21,489 nt of DNA, from contig CAYFJO010000168.1 in the NCBI GenBank assembly GCA_964343305.1, positions 1 to 21,489 on the forward strand. The letters run 5' to 3'. Under the pieces are notes generated by a model. The model made no database searches. It was not told where the DNA came from and was given only the letters and a program-made list of their open reading frames with translations. Made by a program: the position numbers and the translations under genes. Positions 1-8,244 of the stretch are shown one piece after another. Source of the DNA: CAYFJO01 sp964343305 (GTDB taxonomy: Bacteria > Planctomycetota > Planctomycetia > Pirellulales > Pirellulaceae). The stretch's first letter is position 1, and every line of letters starts with the position of its first letter.

Positions 1-47
1 CTTGCAGACCACCGGATGACTAAGGTGCGCTGTACAAGTAGCTGCCA

Positions 48-337
48 TCACTCCCGGGTCCGATCGGCTCGGCAAGTACATCCGGAATGCGAACGCATCA
101 AAAATGTTCGTGGGGTCAAGTTGGCAAGAAATTTAGCGCGTGCCTGTGGCCAAAGTTCACCTGCTTCCCCACGGCAAAGATAAGCCCCCTTGTTTGCCGT
201 CACCAATGCTTCAAGTGTCTGGACGGACTCGAATCTCTCGATCTCCTGGTCCACACTGGCCGCTTCTTTCTTGCGTGAAACCAAATGTCAGCTCGATTCA
301 ATTCGTCAAACAGTTTCTTGTCTCGTATTGTTGCCAT
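48..337 (-). pseudogene. Small gene of unknown function, apparently split by a one-base frameshift
   Basis: Two overlapping reading frames together look like one small protein of about 96 residues. The first starts at ATG 337 (MATIRDKKLFDELNRADIWF...) and stops at 200 after its sense has collapsed into Arg/Ser-rich sequence. The second, open from a TTG at 284 to the stop at 48, takes over with coding-like sequence (EAASVDQEIERFESVQTLEA...). A -1 shift near 264-270, in the A-rich run encoding RKK/KKE, joins them smoothly. I do not recognise the family. The ATG lies 10 bases after the stop of the SLATT gene on the same strand, so the two were probably cotranscribed. It could be a real frameshift mutation, a sequencing error or, less likely, recoding. 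The second frame alone may be annotated as a 78-residue ORF. Confidence 0.4.
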
Positions 338-347
338 AAACCGTCCA

Positions 348-1406
348 CTATCCGAGCCGAGAATACCAAACGTCGATTTCCTGGCTCAAGGCGGTTTCCA
401 CAGCATTTGTCAGATTCTGTAATCGTTGCTTTATTTCTAGATCGCCGCGAAACAAGGCTTTGTAGGGGTTCTGCTCCAATGCACTTTCGTCACCTCCCTC
501 ATTTGTAGGGATTTCATTCTGGCCGACTTTGCTCTGCTCATAGGCATCATGAATTCCTTTGAGTTCATCGGCAGTCCGCAGAAAGTGAAATGCGCGCTCA
601 AGATAGTCGGCGGCGTCGCGCCACGCGATCACAGCCAAGCTTACCGTCGTCACCAGGGCCACCACCGCAAAGTCGCGCCCAACAAAACTCGTGTAGGCAA
701 CGTTAATTCCACTCATCAAGGCTATAATTGCCTGGCAGCCGACGAATCTTCGCAGATATCGACTTGCTGCGACGGCATAGTACCTGCGCTGGTTCATTAG
801 CCGGCCATCGATCACCGATGATTCGAACTGCACGGAAGTTTGATCGCTGATCCTCGTCGCAATGCCATCGTGTGGTGCACTCATCGTCTTGTCTGGAACG
901 TCAGCCGGAATTCGTAGCGCATAGAGAAGATAGCTCCATTGGAATTCTTTGCCTTGCCCTGCTCTCTTTTCAATTGACTCGATGCGCTCGCCCAACTTGA
1001 GTAACGCGTCGGTGGGATCGTCAAAGGGCGGTAATTCCGCTCGGTACGTCATACACGCGCTACTCATTTGCTCGGCCGCGGACCGGTATGAAGTCCACTT
1101 TACCGAAAAGCGAAAGAAGATCTGAACCACCGTTAAAACCGTCACTATAATTCCCATGATGGGAATGACATATTGGAGCACGATGTCGTGCACCGGAACT
1201 TCACGAATGGTCTCGAATTGCGGGAATGCCATCCCGAGTATGGAAACAATCAACATTACCCAAACTAACGCCCAAACGGTGACCCAAAAGATCTGATGAC
1301 ACTTTTTAGCACTGCTTGCTAGTGCGTCAAACCGCCGGAGTAGATCCAGGAATTTTTCACGTGCGTGTTCGTTGTTGGATTGGTCCGTCATTGAACAGTT
1401 CAGCAC
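348..1406 (-). CDS. Membrane protein with two SLATT-like (DUF4231-type) 2TM modules, putative pore-forming effector
   Basis: Numbering is from GTG 1406; an ATG at 1391 (M6, MTDQSNNEHAREKF) is an equally good or better start and neither has a clear ribosome site. Four hydrophobic segments form two pairs: about residues 39-62 and 77-99, then 221-241 and 246-263. After the first pair comes KWTSYRSAAEQMSSACMTY (103-121), which fits the SLATT/DUF4231 pattern W..YR..AE...; after the second comes WRDAADYLERAFHFLRTADEL (262-282), a similar helix. A charged linker (125-205) joins the halves, and the tail (290-352) is soluble and mostly helical. SLATT proteins are known as SMODS- and SLOG-associated two-TM effectors, thought to breach the membrane when a nucleotide-sensing partner is triggered. 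Divergent from the TIR gene, with 293 bases between them; a small broken gene follows. The family call rests on motif and topology, so it is moderately sure; the effector role is inference. Confidence 0.7.
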   Translation of the reverse strand: MLNCSMTDQSNNEHAREKFLDLLRRFDALASSAKKCHQIFWVTVWALVWVMLIVSILGMAFPQFETIREVPVHDIVLQYVIPIMGIIVTVLTVVQIFFRFSVKWTSYRSAAEQMSSACMTYRAELPPFDDPTDALLKLGERIESIEKRAGQGKEFQWSYLLYALRIPADVPDKTMSAPHDGIATRISDQTSVQFESSVIDGRLMNQRRYYAVAASRYLRRFVGCQAIIALMSGINVAYTSFVGRDFAVVALVTTVSLAVIAWRDAADYLERAFHFLRTADELKGIHDAYEQSKVGQNEIPTNEGGDESALEQNPYKALFRGDLEIKQRLQNLTNAVETALSQEIDVWYSRLG

Positions 1407-1699
1407 AAGTCAGGGCGTCGTTGCCAGCTCGGAAGTGAGTGTGTCTGTGAGTTGGAGTCGCAGGAATTAGCCACAACAAGGCAATCTACCGCCGCCTCGC
1501 ACGAACGACAAGTGCGCGTGCCACGCGATCTCGGCAAGCGACTCAATCCTATCACTTTGTGCCCTCAAGAATTACTTGCCCGAAGCATCCGAGTGTAGTT
1601 AAATAGTCTTATTCTTCTATTTCACAATTTCTGTTGGTGACATCCGAGCAAGTTGAAGGCAGACAGAAACGCTCTCTAAGTTTCCACTGAATAGTAAGC
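1407..1699. promoter_or_regulatory. Divergent intergenic region between the SLATT and TIR genes
   Basis: This 293-base gap separates two divergently transcribed genes, so it should hold promoters for both. On the plus strand a weak candidate is TTGCCC (1576-1581), 17 bases, then TTAAAT (1599-1604), each matching four of six consensus bases. The stretch 1600-1650 is visibly AT-rich compared with its surroundings. I see no convincing minus-strand promoter, palindromic operator or small ORF. Confidence 0.35.
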
Positions 1700-3097
1700 G
1701 TGAGGACGATCGTGGCGACGCGCACCAAACTCACGGCCTACTTCAGTCATAGTTGGAAGCCGCAGCACTTGCCGATCAATTTGGCGTTGTGGAAGCGTTG
1801 TTCGAAACACTGCAACCTTCTGGTCGACCAACCAGTGCACGAAATGGGAAGTGATTCGCCGCCTTATTACATCAGCCGTATCGAGTCGTTGATTCGTCGG
1901 TCAGATGTCTTTATCGCTTGCATTCCACCAGCGGATTCGTGTCCCGATGAAACGATCGACGGCGATTGGCGGTTGCGTTGTTCTCCCTACATTTTGTTTG
2001 AAATGCGCCTTGCCGAGCGAGCCAACTTGCCGCGATTCATCCTTTACGACAGGGCGACTTGTTTGGGCAAGCCAGAATCTCCTCCCCGACACACTCGTTA
2101 TGTCCCATGCCGCATGAGCGAGGTCATTGCGTACTTGGAGGGCGACGCCGAAAGCGATGCTGTGCTCGACGATTTCGACGAGTGGCTTGGATGGATCAAT
2201 CGAAACCTCTACCCGATCAAAGAAACCGAGGGCCTGCGATGGAGTTATCTTTTGAATTCCGATCAAGCCGCCGAAGAAGCGATTCTGCGCACAGTCAAGG
2301 CGGCGGGGTTTGGTAAACCAAAGTCTCTATTGGACGGATCTTTTGCCAACGACGCGGATCTGATCCATTTTGTTCGGTCGCTCAGTCTGCTTGTGGTCGA
2401 TTTGTCGGCTCAGCATGCTGCTCCGTTGCACCACATGGCTCATTCGATGATGGTGCCGACAATTCGACTCCATTCTCGTGTCGACGAGAAGTCCGATCGG
2501 CATCTGCCGCTGCTGCTGCAAGGTCATCCGGCCGGTTACCAACAGGACACATTGCCGGTAGAGACATCCGACGAGAATCTGATCGAAATCGGGCGACGGG
2601 CGGACGCTTTGGTACGAAGCGGATCGCCGATTGTGTCGACCGTCGACGGACGTTACGAGTTCCAGCAGCGGTCCTACAAACGCCAACTCGTGTTTCTCAG
2701 CCACAACAAGAAAGGCGGCGAACGTGGCCTTGTGAACGCGATTTGCGATGAATTTGAGTCGCGCGGCATTGATTTTTGGGAATACGAGCGGAAGAATCAG
2801 GCAGGCCAAAATTGGCGTACCGAGTTGGATGAGGCTTTGAATACGATGACTCACTTTATCGCGTTGCTTTCTGAAAACTATGAAACTTCTCCAACTTGCG
2901 GCATGGAATCAGATACGGCGGTTGCTAGAGACGAAGACTCGATTGGGATTCGTCCATTTCTGTTGAACGATAGAAAACACCATCTTCAGAAGTTCGAAAG
3001 CAAGAAGATTCATCACCAACGTTTGCCAGCCGACAAATCGGACGAGGACAACGCCAAAGCTGTGGCCAAAGTTATTCTTGCCGATATTCAACGCTGA
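1700..3097 (+). CDS. Multidomain TIR protein (TIR-like, Rossmann-like middle, C-terminal TIR), putative defence NADase/signal synthase
   Basis: Numbered from GTG 1700; GTG 1712 (residue 5) may be the true start. Three alpha/beta segments are visible. Residues 11-125 look TIR-like: AYFSHSW (13-19), a helix leading into SDVFIACIPP (68-77), then SPYILFEMRLAE (95-106), where E101 sits at the position of the catalytic Glu. Residues about 180-265 look Rossmann-like (LSLLVVDLSAQH, 228-239) but lack a matching Glu. Residues 328-465 form a clear TIR domain: QLVFLSHNKKGGE (329-341), GIDFWEYERKNQAGQNWRTE (356-375), THFIALLSENYETSPTCGME (384-403), with E403 as candidate catalytic Glu after Cys400. TIR enzymes of this kind cleave NAD+, and in Thoeris-type systems make ADP-ribose-derived signals. 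The divergent SLATT gene is a plausible effector. No membrane segment or signal peptide. The C-terminal TIR call is firm; the first TIR-like domain is probable. Confidence 0.82.
   Translation: MRTIVATRTKLTAYFSHSWKPQHLPINLALWKRCSKHCNLLVDQPVHEMGSDSPPYYISRIESLIRRSDVFIACIPPADSCPDETIDGDWRLRCSPYILFEMRLAERANLPRFILYDRATCLGKPESPPRHTRYVPCRMSEVIAYLEGDAESDAVLDDFDEWLGWINRNLYPIKETEGLRWSYLLNSDQAAEEAILRTVKAAGFGKPKSLLDGSFANDADLIHFVRSLSLLVVDLSAQHAAPLHHMAHSMMVPTIRLHSRVDEKSDRHLPLLLQGHPAGYQQDTLPVETSDENLIEIGRRADALVRSGSPIVSTVDGRYEFQQRSYKRQLVFLSHNKKGGERGLVNAICDEFESRGIDFWEYERKNQAGQNWRTELDEALNTMTHFIALLSENYETSPTCGMESDTAVARDEDSIGIRPFLLNDRKHHLQKFESKKIHHQRLPADKSDEDNAKAVAKVILADIQR
1702..1706 (+). promoter_or_regulatory. 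Possible ribosome binding site favouring a GTG start at 1712
   Basis: GAGGA lies five bases before GTG 1712 and inside the longer version of the TIR gene that starts at GTG 1700. No comparable site precedes 1700. If real, the protein begins MATRTKLTAYFSH, putting the first beta strand of the TIR fold close to the N terminus, as is usual. Confidence 0.4.
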
Positions 3098-3130
3098 GCC
3101 GACGGGAGCCAAACTTTCTTCCGCTTGACT

Positions 3131-3159
3131 TTGTCCGCCGCAACTCTGATGTATAAGAT
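3131..3159 (+). promoter_or_regulatory. Candidate promoter for the small membrane protein gene
   Basis: TTGTCC (3131-3136), 17 bases, then TAAGAT (3154-3159) inside TATAAGAT. A TTGACT also occurs at 3125-3130 but is 21 bases from TATAAG, which is too far. Transcription would start near 3166, downstream of the TIR stop, so the next small gene can be expressed separately. Pattern match only. Confidence 0.35.
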
Positions 3160-3198
3160 TACCAGGAGCAGGCCTCTGACAGCTTCTAGGTCTCTCTC

Positions 3199-3588
3199 GT
3201 GTGGATGTTTCTAGGGCTGGGACTAAGCCAGGTGAGGCTTTGTGTCAAACCCGTTGCCGCACTCGCTAGAGTGGGATCTTGGCGGACATTCTTTACACAA
3301 GTCACAGAAAACAAGGCATTTACTCAGATGTTCGTGGAGTTGGTTTCGTACTTCATTTTGGCTGGCGTCCTTGCCCCGGTCGTGTTGGCCATTACTGTCT
3401 GTGTCGTGGGCATCACCATTGCCATTTGTTACTCAAAACGGCGGGAGCCCAAGCAACTGGATGAATTGGAAGTCGTCGCGGTAAATCAAGGCGATGGATG
3501 GATTTGGTTGGACGACTACCCGCCAAGTCCGACGGCAGGCGAGCCGGAGAAAACCGCACCGCCGACAAATTTGGCCATGAAGCCCTAA
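3199..3588 (+). CDS. Small single-TM protein of unknown function
   Basis: I do not recognise a family. The 129-residue frame from GTG 3199 holds one long hydrophobic segment (about residues 44-78, from MFVELVSYFILAG to CVVGITIAICY), followed at once by positive residues (SKRREPK) and an acidic, Pro-rich tail of about 50 residues. That suggests a one-helix membrane protein with a cytoplasmic C terminus. ATG 3205 and ATG 3328 are alternative starts; from 3328 it would be 86 residues with the helix at the N terminus. No good ribosome site marks any of them. It lies between the TIR gene and the convergent haem protein gene, 30 bases from the latter's stop. Whether it belongs to the TIR/SLATT locus is unknown. 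Confidence 0.5.
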   Translation: MWMFLGLGLSQVRLCVKPVAALARVGSWRTFFTQVTENKAFTQMFVELVSYFILAGVLAPVVLAITVCVVGITIAICYSKRREPKQLDELEVVAVNQGDGWIWLDDYPPSPTAGEPEKTAPPTNLAMKP

Positions 3589-3618
3589 CTGTGGCGGAAG
3601 CGGCCTCGCTTGCCAGGC

Positions 3619-6600
3619 CTATTTCAAACTGCACAGATATTCGATCAGATCTCGAAGGTCTGACTTAGAGAGTTGCTTGGCCAGATCTTCGGGCATGGCC
3701 GATTTGCCTTCTGTGCGTTCGTCAATCGTCGCTTTGTCAATTTCGAACGTCTCGCCAGTCGCCGTCATCAGTCGAATGACCTTGTCATCCTCGTGCTTGA
3801 GGATTCCGGCATGGATGCGTCCGTCGATGGTGATCACGAGCACGGATTCAAAGCCCTTTGCCATCGCACGGCTGGGCTGGACAAGCGATTCGAGCAGGTA
3901 ATCACGTTTCTTGTCCAAGCCGATCTTGGACAAATCGGGGCCCACGTCGCCGCCATCTTGGTTGATTTTGTGGCATCGACGACACGAGACGTCGCGTCGG
4001 TCGAAAAAGATCTGGCGGCCTCGTTCCGCGTTGCCGCCGTGTAGGCTTTCTCGAAACGCAGACAAGTGATCGTCCGTGGCTCGCATCGACTCGTATCTTT
4101 CCAGTCTCATTTTGATGTCATTGGTTGATTTTTTGGCCGCCGCGTCGAGCACGTCGAGTGTTGTATCTGCTGGAATTTTGCCAGCCAACAGCCGGTCCAG
4201 CATTCTTGACAAGACTTTGGCGGCACTGGGATGGGACAACTGGGCAAGCGTCGATAGCGCGCCTTGTCGCTCGACCAGTTCACCCTCGATGCTCGCTTTT
4301 TCTAGCGACGCCACGGCACGCGCTGGATTCGATTTCGCCAAGACTCGACGCGCCACGCTTCGGACCAAGGCTTCCGAATCGCCTAGCGCCGATTCGATGA
4401 CTTGCGGAATTTCGTCTTCCAATTCGGACAACAGAAGCAATGCATTGGCCCGATCGCTCGGCGGAGTGTCTCTGCTTTTAAACATCGCGACCAAATGGCT
4501 GCCGGCGTCTTGGATTCCGAACTGGGCTGCGATGTTGACGGCCGCGATTCGCACTGGCCGGGAAGAGGTTCGAGCCAAAGAATCAAACTGCGATTCGATC
4601 GCGGCTCTCGCCGGGCTTTCGTTCCGCTTCTCGAGCGGTCGCCACATTCCAAGCACACGATCTTTCGGCGATGGGTTCTCCCACGACGTGAGCATTTCCA
4701 ATGCTTCGATCCGCAAGCTTTCCGACATGCCGTCGCGGGCAGCAAACTCAGCGAGTCGTTTCGCGTGTTTGGCTTCCCCGAGCCGGTAATTCGCGTTGAG
4801 CACGCGACGCAACAATGCGTCATCGTTGAATTTGGTGGTGATAAGATCCGCCAAACCAGGCATCGCATCCAAAATCGGCACATCATGAATCGCACGCGCA
4901 GCTTCCACGACAAGCGACTCTTCCTTGTCTGACAAGAATTTAACGATCTTTGAACTGCGACGTCGTCGCAGTGCGAGAATCACGCCCAATCGCACGTGAG
5001 AAGATTCACCGTCCGCTGCATCCGCAAGGTCCCAAGAGTTTTCCATCCCAACCAGCGCCATCACTCCACCGTGACGTACGACTGGATCTCTGTCTCCATT
5101 GTCATCGAGCATTTGGAAAATCGAGAGGAGCGGACGTGGATCACCAATTTTGCCAATACCAGACGCAGCGCAATAACGGACACGCGAGCTTTCATGATCA
5201 AGTAGTATCGTTAGCCTTGGCGCAAGGAATTTCAGCGGAATTTCACCTATCAATTTTGCTGCCTGAGCTACGACTTCAGGATCATCATCCTTAAGTAACT
5301 TTACGAAGTCCTTTGTGATCGCGAAGCTCTTTCCCGCTTCTCTCCCTTGCTCAATTCGTCCACCAACAAATGGCACAATTTGAGGATGACGTCGACCAAG
5401 CTGGCCGATTCCCCACAACCCATGAATTCGAGATAGCTGACGTTCGCTACTCTTTGCGACAGCAAATAGTGTTTCGAAGTCTCTCTTTTCAACTAACGCA
5501 AACTGCGCTTTGAGTCGCACACGTCGATCGGCGTGGGCCAATAGCTTTGCGAGTGTTTCCGATTTTGCGCTCGTCAGATCGGACACTAGTAATTCGCGCA
5601 CTTGTTTGACGATCGGATTGCCCACTTGCGTGGGATCGAAAAAACGATAAATGCGTCCTTTGCCCAGACCATCCCAACCGTGAACCCAGTCGCTGACGTA
5701 AAGGCCGCCGTCCGGGCCGAAATCTAGATCGGTAGGCAGTATGTTCCAAAACGGTTGTTGTTCATCCGTGATTTCAAAGAACGCGCCTTTGGGCTTCACA
5801 CGAAAGCTGCGAATGCCACTTTGTGCTGACGCGCCACGAAAGTCGCACAAGAAAAAGCGATTCTTAAAATCGTCGCCGAATCCAGTGCCCGGATAGTAGG
5901 TCAGTCCCGACGGACCGTCAGAGATGTTTGCAATCGGCGGGTTGATGTAGGCGGCTTGGCCGTCGTGCCAAGGGTGCCAAAGCTTTTCTCGGTTCCACGG
6001 GCCCCGGTCGGACAAATACTGAAACGCCATTCGCCAGCCGCTTTCGCCGCCCTCGACCAAATACACCAGCCGAGCCTTGTCGCCGCTGTCCGAGTTGTTG
6101 TCGACGGTGAACAGATTGCCGTAGTCATCGAACGCCAACTCTTGCGGGTTACGCAGCCCCGTGTAAAAAACTTCCAGCTCGCTTCCATCCGGATTGCAGC
6201 GAAACACCGCGCCGGACTCCGGATCTGCGAATCGTTTGTCGCCCACTTTGACGTTGTATCCGCGGTCGCCGATGCTGTAATAGATCTTGCCATCGGGGCC
6301 GATCGCGAGGCCGTGCATGTCATGGCCGCGAAATGCGAATCGTACGCCGTAGCCTCGGTGTAATGATGTCCGGTTGTTCGCTTGGCCGTCGCCATTCGTG
6401 TCCTTCAATTGCCAGAGATGCGGGATACAGGTGTAGTAGACATTGCCTTGATGGTGCAAAACACCCGCGCCAGTTCCATCCAGAATGCCGTTGAAGTGAC
6501 TTGCAAACACGGTCGACTCGTCCGCTCGGCCATCCTGGTCCGAGTCGACCAGCAGACGGATGCGGTCGTCGTGGAGCATGTATTCGTTCGCCGCATCGCC

Positions 6601-6963
6601 TAGGTGTCTTTTGATGTAAGCCAAGCGGTCTTCGACCGTCTGAGCTGCCAGGTCGTCATCGAGCCAATGACCGTGGTCCCGGTTGTCTTCGATGGCCTTC
6701 TTCTGGCGATACGTTTCGCAGACGAACACGCGGCCTTGATCGTCGACGTCGATAGCGACGGGATTGGCGACCATTGGCTCGGCTGCGAACAACTCACCCT
6801 TTAAACCTGCGGGAATCTTGAACGCAGAAAGGGCGCGTTGGCCTTCCTTGGAAGCCGGCGCGAGTTTGGGGATCAGGGGTTCTGGAGTTGGGGGCTGTTC
6901 GGCGTTTAAGGTCGAACTTATGGCAAGCATCAGGATCAGCGCGGGAAAACTTGAAATGTTCAT
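3619..6963 (-). CDS. Secreted PVC-type haem-binding protein with dehydrogenase-like propeller and HEAT repeats
   Basis: The 1,114-residue protein starts at ATG 6963 with a signal peptide (ISSFPALILMLAISS, likely cut after LNA21). Residues about 50-443 form a beta-propeller of the putative membrane-bound dehydrogenase type (GELFAAEPMVANPVAIDVDD; GHDMHGLAIGPDGKIYYS; TDLDFGPDGGLYVSDWVHGW). Residues about 455-930 are HEAT-like helical repeats (DDDPEVVAQAAKLIGEI, VVRHGGVMALVGM). The C-terminal cytochrome-like domain has CRRCH at 994-998, and M1090 in SAMPEDL is a possible axial ligand. This is a very common planctomycete architecture, thought to act in the periplasm, perhaps in sugar oxidation with haem-mediated electron transfer; the substrate is unknown. 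Full length, no broken motif. Transcribed divergently from the zinc-ribbon gene; no operon partner on its strand. Confidence 0.92.
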   Translation of the reverse strand: MNISSFPALILMLAISSTLNAEQPPTPEPLIPKLAPASKEGQRALSAFKIPAGLKGELFAAEPMVANPVAIDVDDQGRVFVCETYRQKKAIEDNRDHGHWLDDDLAAQTVEDRLAYIKRHLGDAANEYMLHDDRIRLLVDSDQDGRADESTVFASHFNGILDGTGAGVLHHQGNVYYTCIPHLWQLKDTNGDGQANNRTSLHRGYGVRFAFRGHDMHGLAIGPDGKIYYSIGDRGYNVKVGDKRFADPESGAVFRCNPDGSELEVFYTGLRNPQELAFDDYGNLFTVDNNSDSGDKARLVYLVEGGESGWRMAFQYLSDRGPWNREKLWHPWHDGQAAYINPPIANISDGPSGLTYYPGTGFGDDFKNRFFLCDFRGASAQSGIRSFRVKPKGAFFEITDEQQPFWNILPTDLDFGPDGGLYVSDWVHGWDGLGKGRIYRFFDPTQVGNPIVKQVRELLVSDLTSAKSETLAKLLAHADRRVRLKAQFALVEKRDFETLFAVAKSSERQLSRIHGLWGIGQLGRRHPQIVPFVGGRIEQGREAGKSFAITKDFVKLLKDDDPEVVAQAAKLIGEIPLKFLAPRLTILLDHESSRVRYCAASGIGKIGDPRPLLSIFQMLDDNGDRDPVVRHGGVMALVGMENSWDLADAADGESSHVRLGVILALRRRRSSKIVKFLSDKEESLVVEAARAIHDVPILDAMPGLADLITTKFNDDALLRRVLNANYRLGEAKHAKRLAEFAARDGMSESLRIEALEMLTSWENPSPKDRVLGMWRPLEKRNESPARAAIESQFDSLARTSSRPVRIAAVNIAAQFGIQDAGSHLVAMFKSRDTPPSDRANALLLLSELEDEIPQVIESALGDSEALVRSVARRVLAKSNPARAVASLEKASIEGELVERQGALSTLAQLSHPSAAKVLSRMLDRLLAGKIPADTTLDVLDAAAKKSTNDIKMRLERYESMRATDDHLSAFRESLHGGNAERGRQIFFDRRDVSCRRCHKINQDGGDVGPDLSKIGLDKKRDYLLESLVQPSRAMAKGFESVLVITIDGRIHAGILKHEDDKVIRLMTATGETFEIDKATIDERTEGKSAMPEDLAKQLSKSDLRDLIEYLCSLK

Positions 6964-7082
6964 GAGCGGTCTTCAGGTGAATGCGACGAAATACCGCGGA
7001 CAAGACAAATCCGGCGGAAAGTATTAGAGTAGTTTGAATGCGATAAACCGACAACTTCCGAAGTCTAAGCGAGCCAAGCCAA

Positions 7083-7829
7083 ATGGCTGTGCAGTGTACA
7101 AAATGTGGCGAAGAACTGCTCGGCGCGGTCAATCGTTGCTGGAAATGCGGACGAGAGTTTGTTCCCAGCGGCGGGCAATCCGACGCGCCGCCGATTCGTC
7201 GAACGCCGATCGATCTTTCGTTAGTGGTTGCCCATTGGAATGCCCCGCCAATCTTTGCGGAAATTGTCACGAGCGAATTGTCGGATGACTCGGGCAGCGA
7301 CAGTCACGCGGCAACTCAACCGGTGGAAACAGAGTTGCCGGCAAGTTCCGTTGTCGAATCCGTGGAACCACGTCGCGGCTCTCCTTTTGCCCATTCACAT
7401 CCCTTCCCAGAGCCAATTGCTTCCCCGACCGTTGCTCCGCTCAATCCATCCATTCGGGCACAGTATCCACAGCACACAGCATCCGTTGGCGGAGCGTTCG
7501 CAGCGATCGTGTTAGGGTTGATGAGTTTGGCCGGCGCTTTCGTCAGCGCGGTCGGAGCGTTGCTGACATCGTTGATGGGAATCGGCTTGGGACTATGGGG
7601 CCTGCATTCGACAAAGAAGGGATTCGCCGTCGCCGGATTGGTTTTGTGCGTCATCGCCTTAGCACTGGCGGCGTTTTTTGTCGCGATGATGGTCTTTGAA
7701 ATGATTTACGGATACAACCCACTGCATGACGGCCCGATTGATCCACTTGACCCGGGTTCCAACGGCTCGAATTTCGTCACACTTCAACAGCAAACGGAGC
7801 TGATATCATGGCAAGAGCTTGGCTACTGA
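7083..7829 (+). CDS. Zinc-ribbon membrane protein (DUF4190-like C-terminal half)
   Basis: The 248-residue protein begins with a compact zinc ribbon: C5, C8, C19, C22 (QCTKCGEELL ... NRCWKCGREF). A long Pro/Ser-rich, low-complexity linker (25-130) leads to a hydrophobic block with about three helices at 136-174 and 181-207, rich in Gly and Ala (AIVLGLMSLAGAFVSAVGAL; GFAVAGLVLCVIALALAAFF). This resembles DUF4190-type small membrane domains. Function is unknown; similar planctomycete proteins join a zinc ribbon to a membrane module. Its 3' end overlaps the DUF423 gene by 22 bases in another frame, so the two are very likely coupled. The start is ATG 7083; no clear ribosome site precedes it. Confidence 0.75.
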   Translation: MAVQCTKCGEELLGAVNRCWKCGREFVPSGGQSDAPPIRRTPIDLSLVVAHWNAPPIFAEIVTSELSDDSGSDSHAATQPVETELPASSVVESVEPRRGSPFAHSHPFPEPIASPTVAPLNPSIRAQYPQHTASVGGAFAAIVLGLMSLAGAFVSAVGALLTSLMGIGLGLWGLHSTKKGFAVAGLVLCVIALALAAFFVAMMVFEMIYGYNPLHDGPIDPLDPGSNGSNFVTLQQQTELISWQELGY

Positions 7830-8218
7830 TCGGGGCACTGCTCGGCGCGAGCGGCGTTGCCCTCGGAGCGTATCACGCACACGGTTTAGAAAAGGCGATC
7901 GCAAGGCCAGACGTCTCGGCCGAAGACGTCACCAAACGTATGGACAATTGCGCAACGGCCGTGCGCTATCAGATGTACCATGTCCCAGCAGTTCTAGCGA
8001 TCGGAATTCTCAGTCTGTTGTGTCGATCCAATTTACTGAATGCTGCGGGAGTAGTGTTTCTACTCGGTTTGGGCGGATTCGCTGGAGGACTTTATCTCTA
8101 TGTGTTCACTGGCCAAATGATCTGGTGGTTAGTGCCGCTTGGAGGATTGTTGCTGATCGTGGGTTGGGTGATGATGTTTCTTGCTGGCATTTCCATCAAG
8201 ATTGCTAGGGATTTCTGA
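7808..8218 (+). CDS. DUF423 family membrane protein
   Basis: The 136-residue protein has the DUF423 hallmarks: an N-terminal helix with GALLGASGVALGAYHAHGLE (residues 9-28), a central ATAVRYQMYHVPAVLAIGIL (49-68), and a C-terminal WWLVPLGGLLLIVGWVMMFL. About four TM helices; the usual family length is 120-130 residues. It is an inner-membrane protein of unknown biochemical role (E. coli YgdD is a relative). ATG 7808 is preceded by GGAG at 7796-7799 with 8-base spacing, inside the upstream gene, which fixes the start and argues for translational coupling. The reading frame is intact. Confidence 0.88.
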   Translation: MARAWLLIGALLGASGVALGAYHAHGLEKAIARPDVSAEDVTKRMDNCATAVRYQMYHVPAVLAIGILSLLCRSNLLNAAGVVFLLGLGGFAGGLYLYVFTGQMIWWLVPLGGLLLIVGWVMMFLAGISIKIARDF

Positions 8219-8244
8219 CTTTTGTTTTTGCGGTTGGCTGGAGT

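Noticed and set aside
2327..2854. 175-codon minus-strand frame within the TIR gene
   Set aside because: Antisense to well-supported TIR coding sequence, with no independent signal or domain.
3125..3157. TTGACT and TATAAG as a sigma-70 promoter pair
   Set aside because: The spacing is 21 bases, too long; the overlapping TTGTCC with TAAGAT at 17 bases is the better reading.
4076..4789. 237-codon plus-strand frame inside the large haem protein gene
   Set aside because: Ser/Ala-rich antisense shadow of the HEAT-repeat region; no ribosome site or domain.
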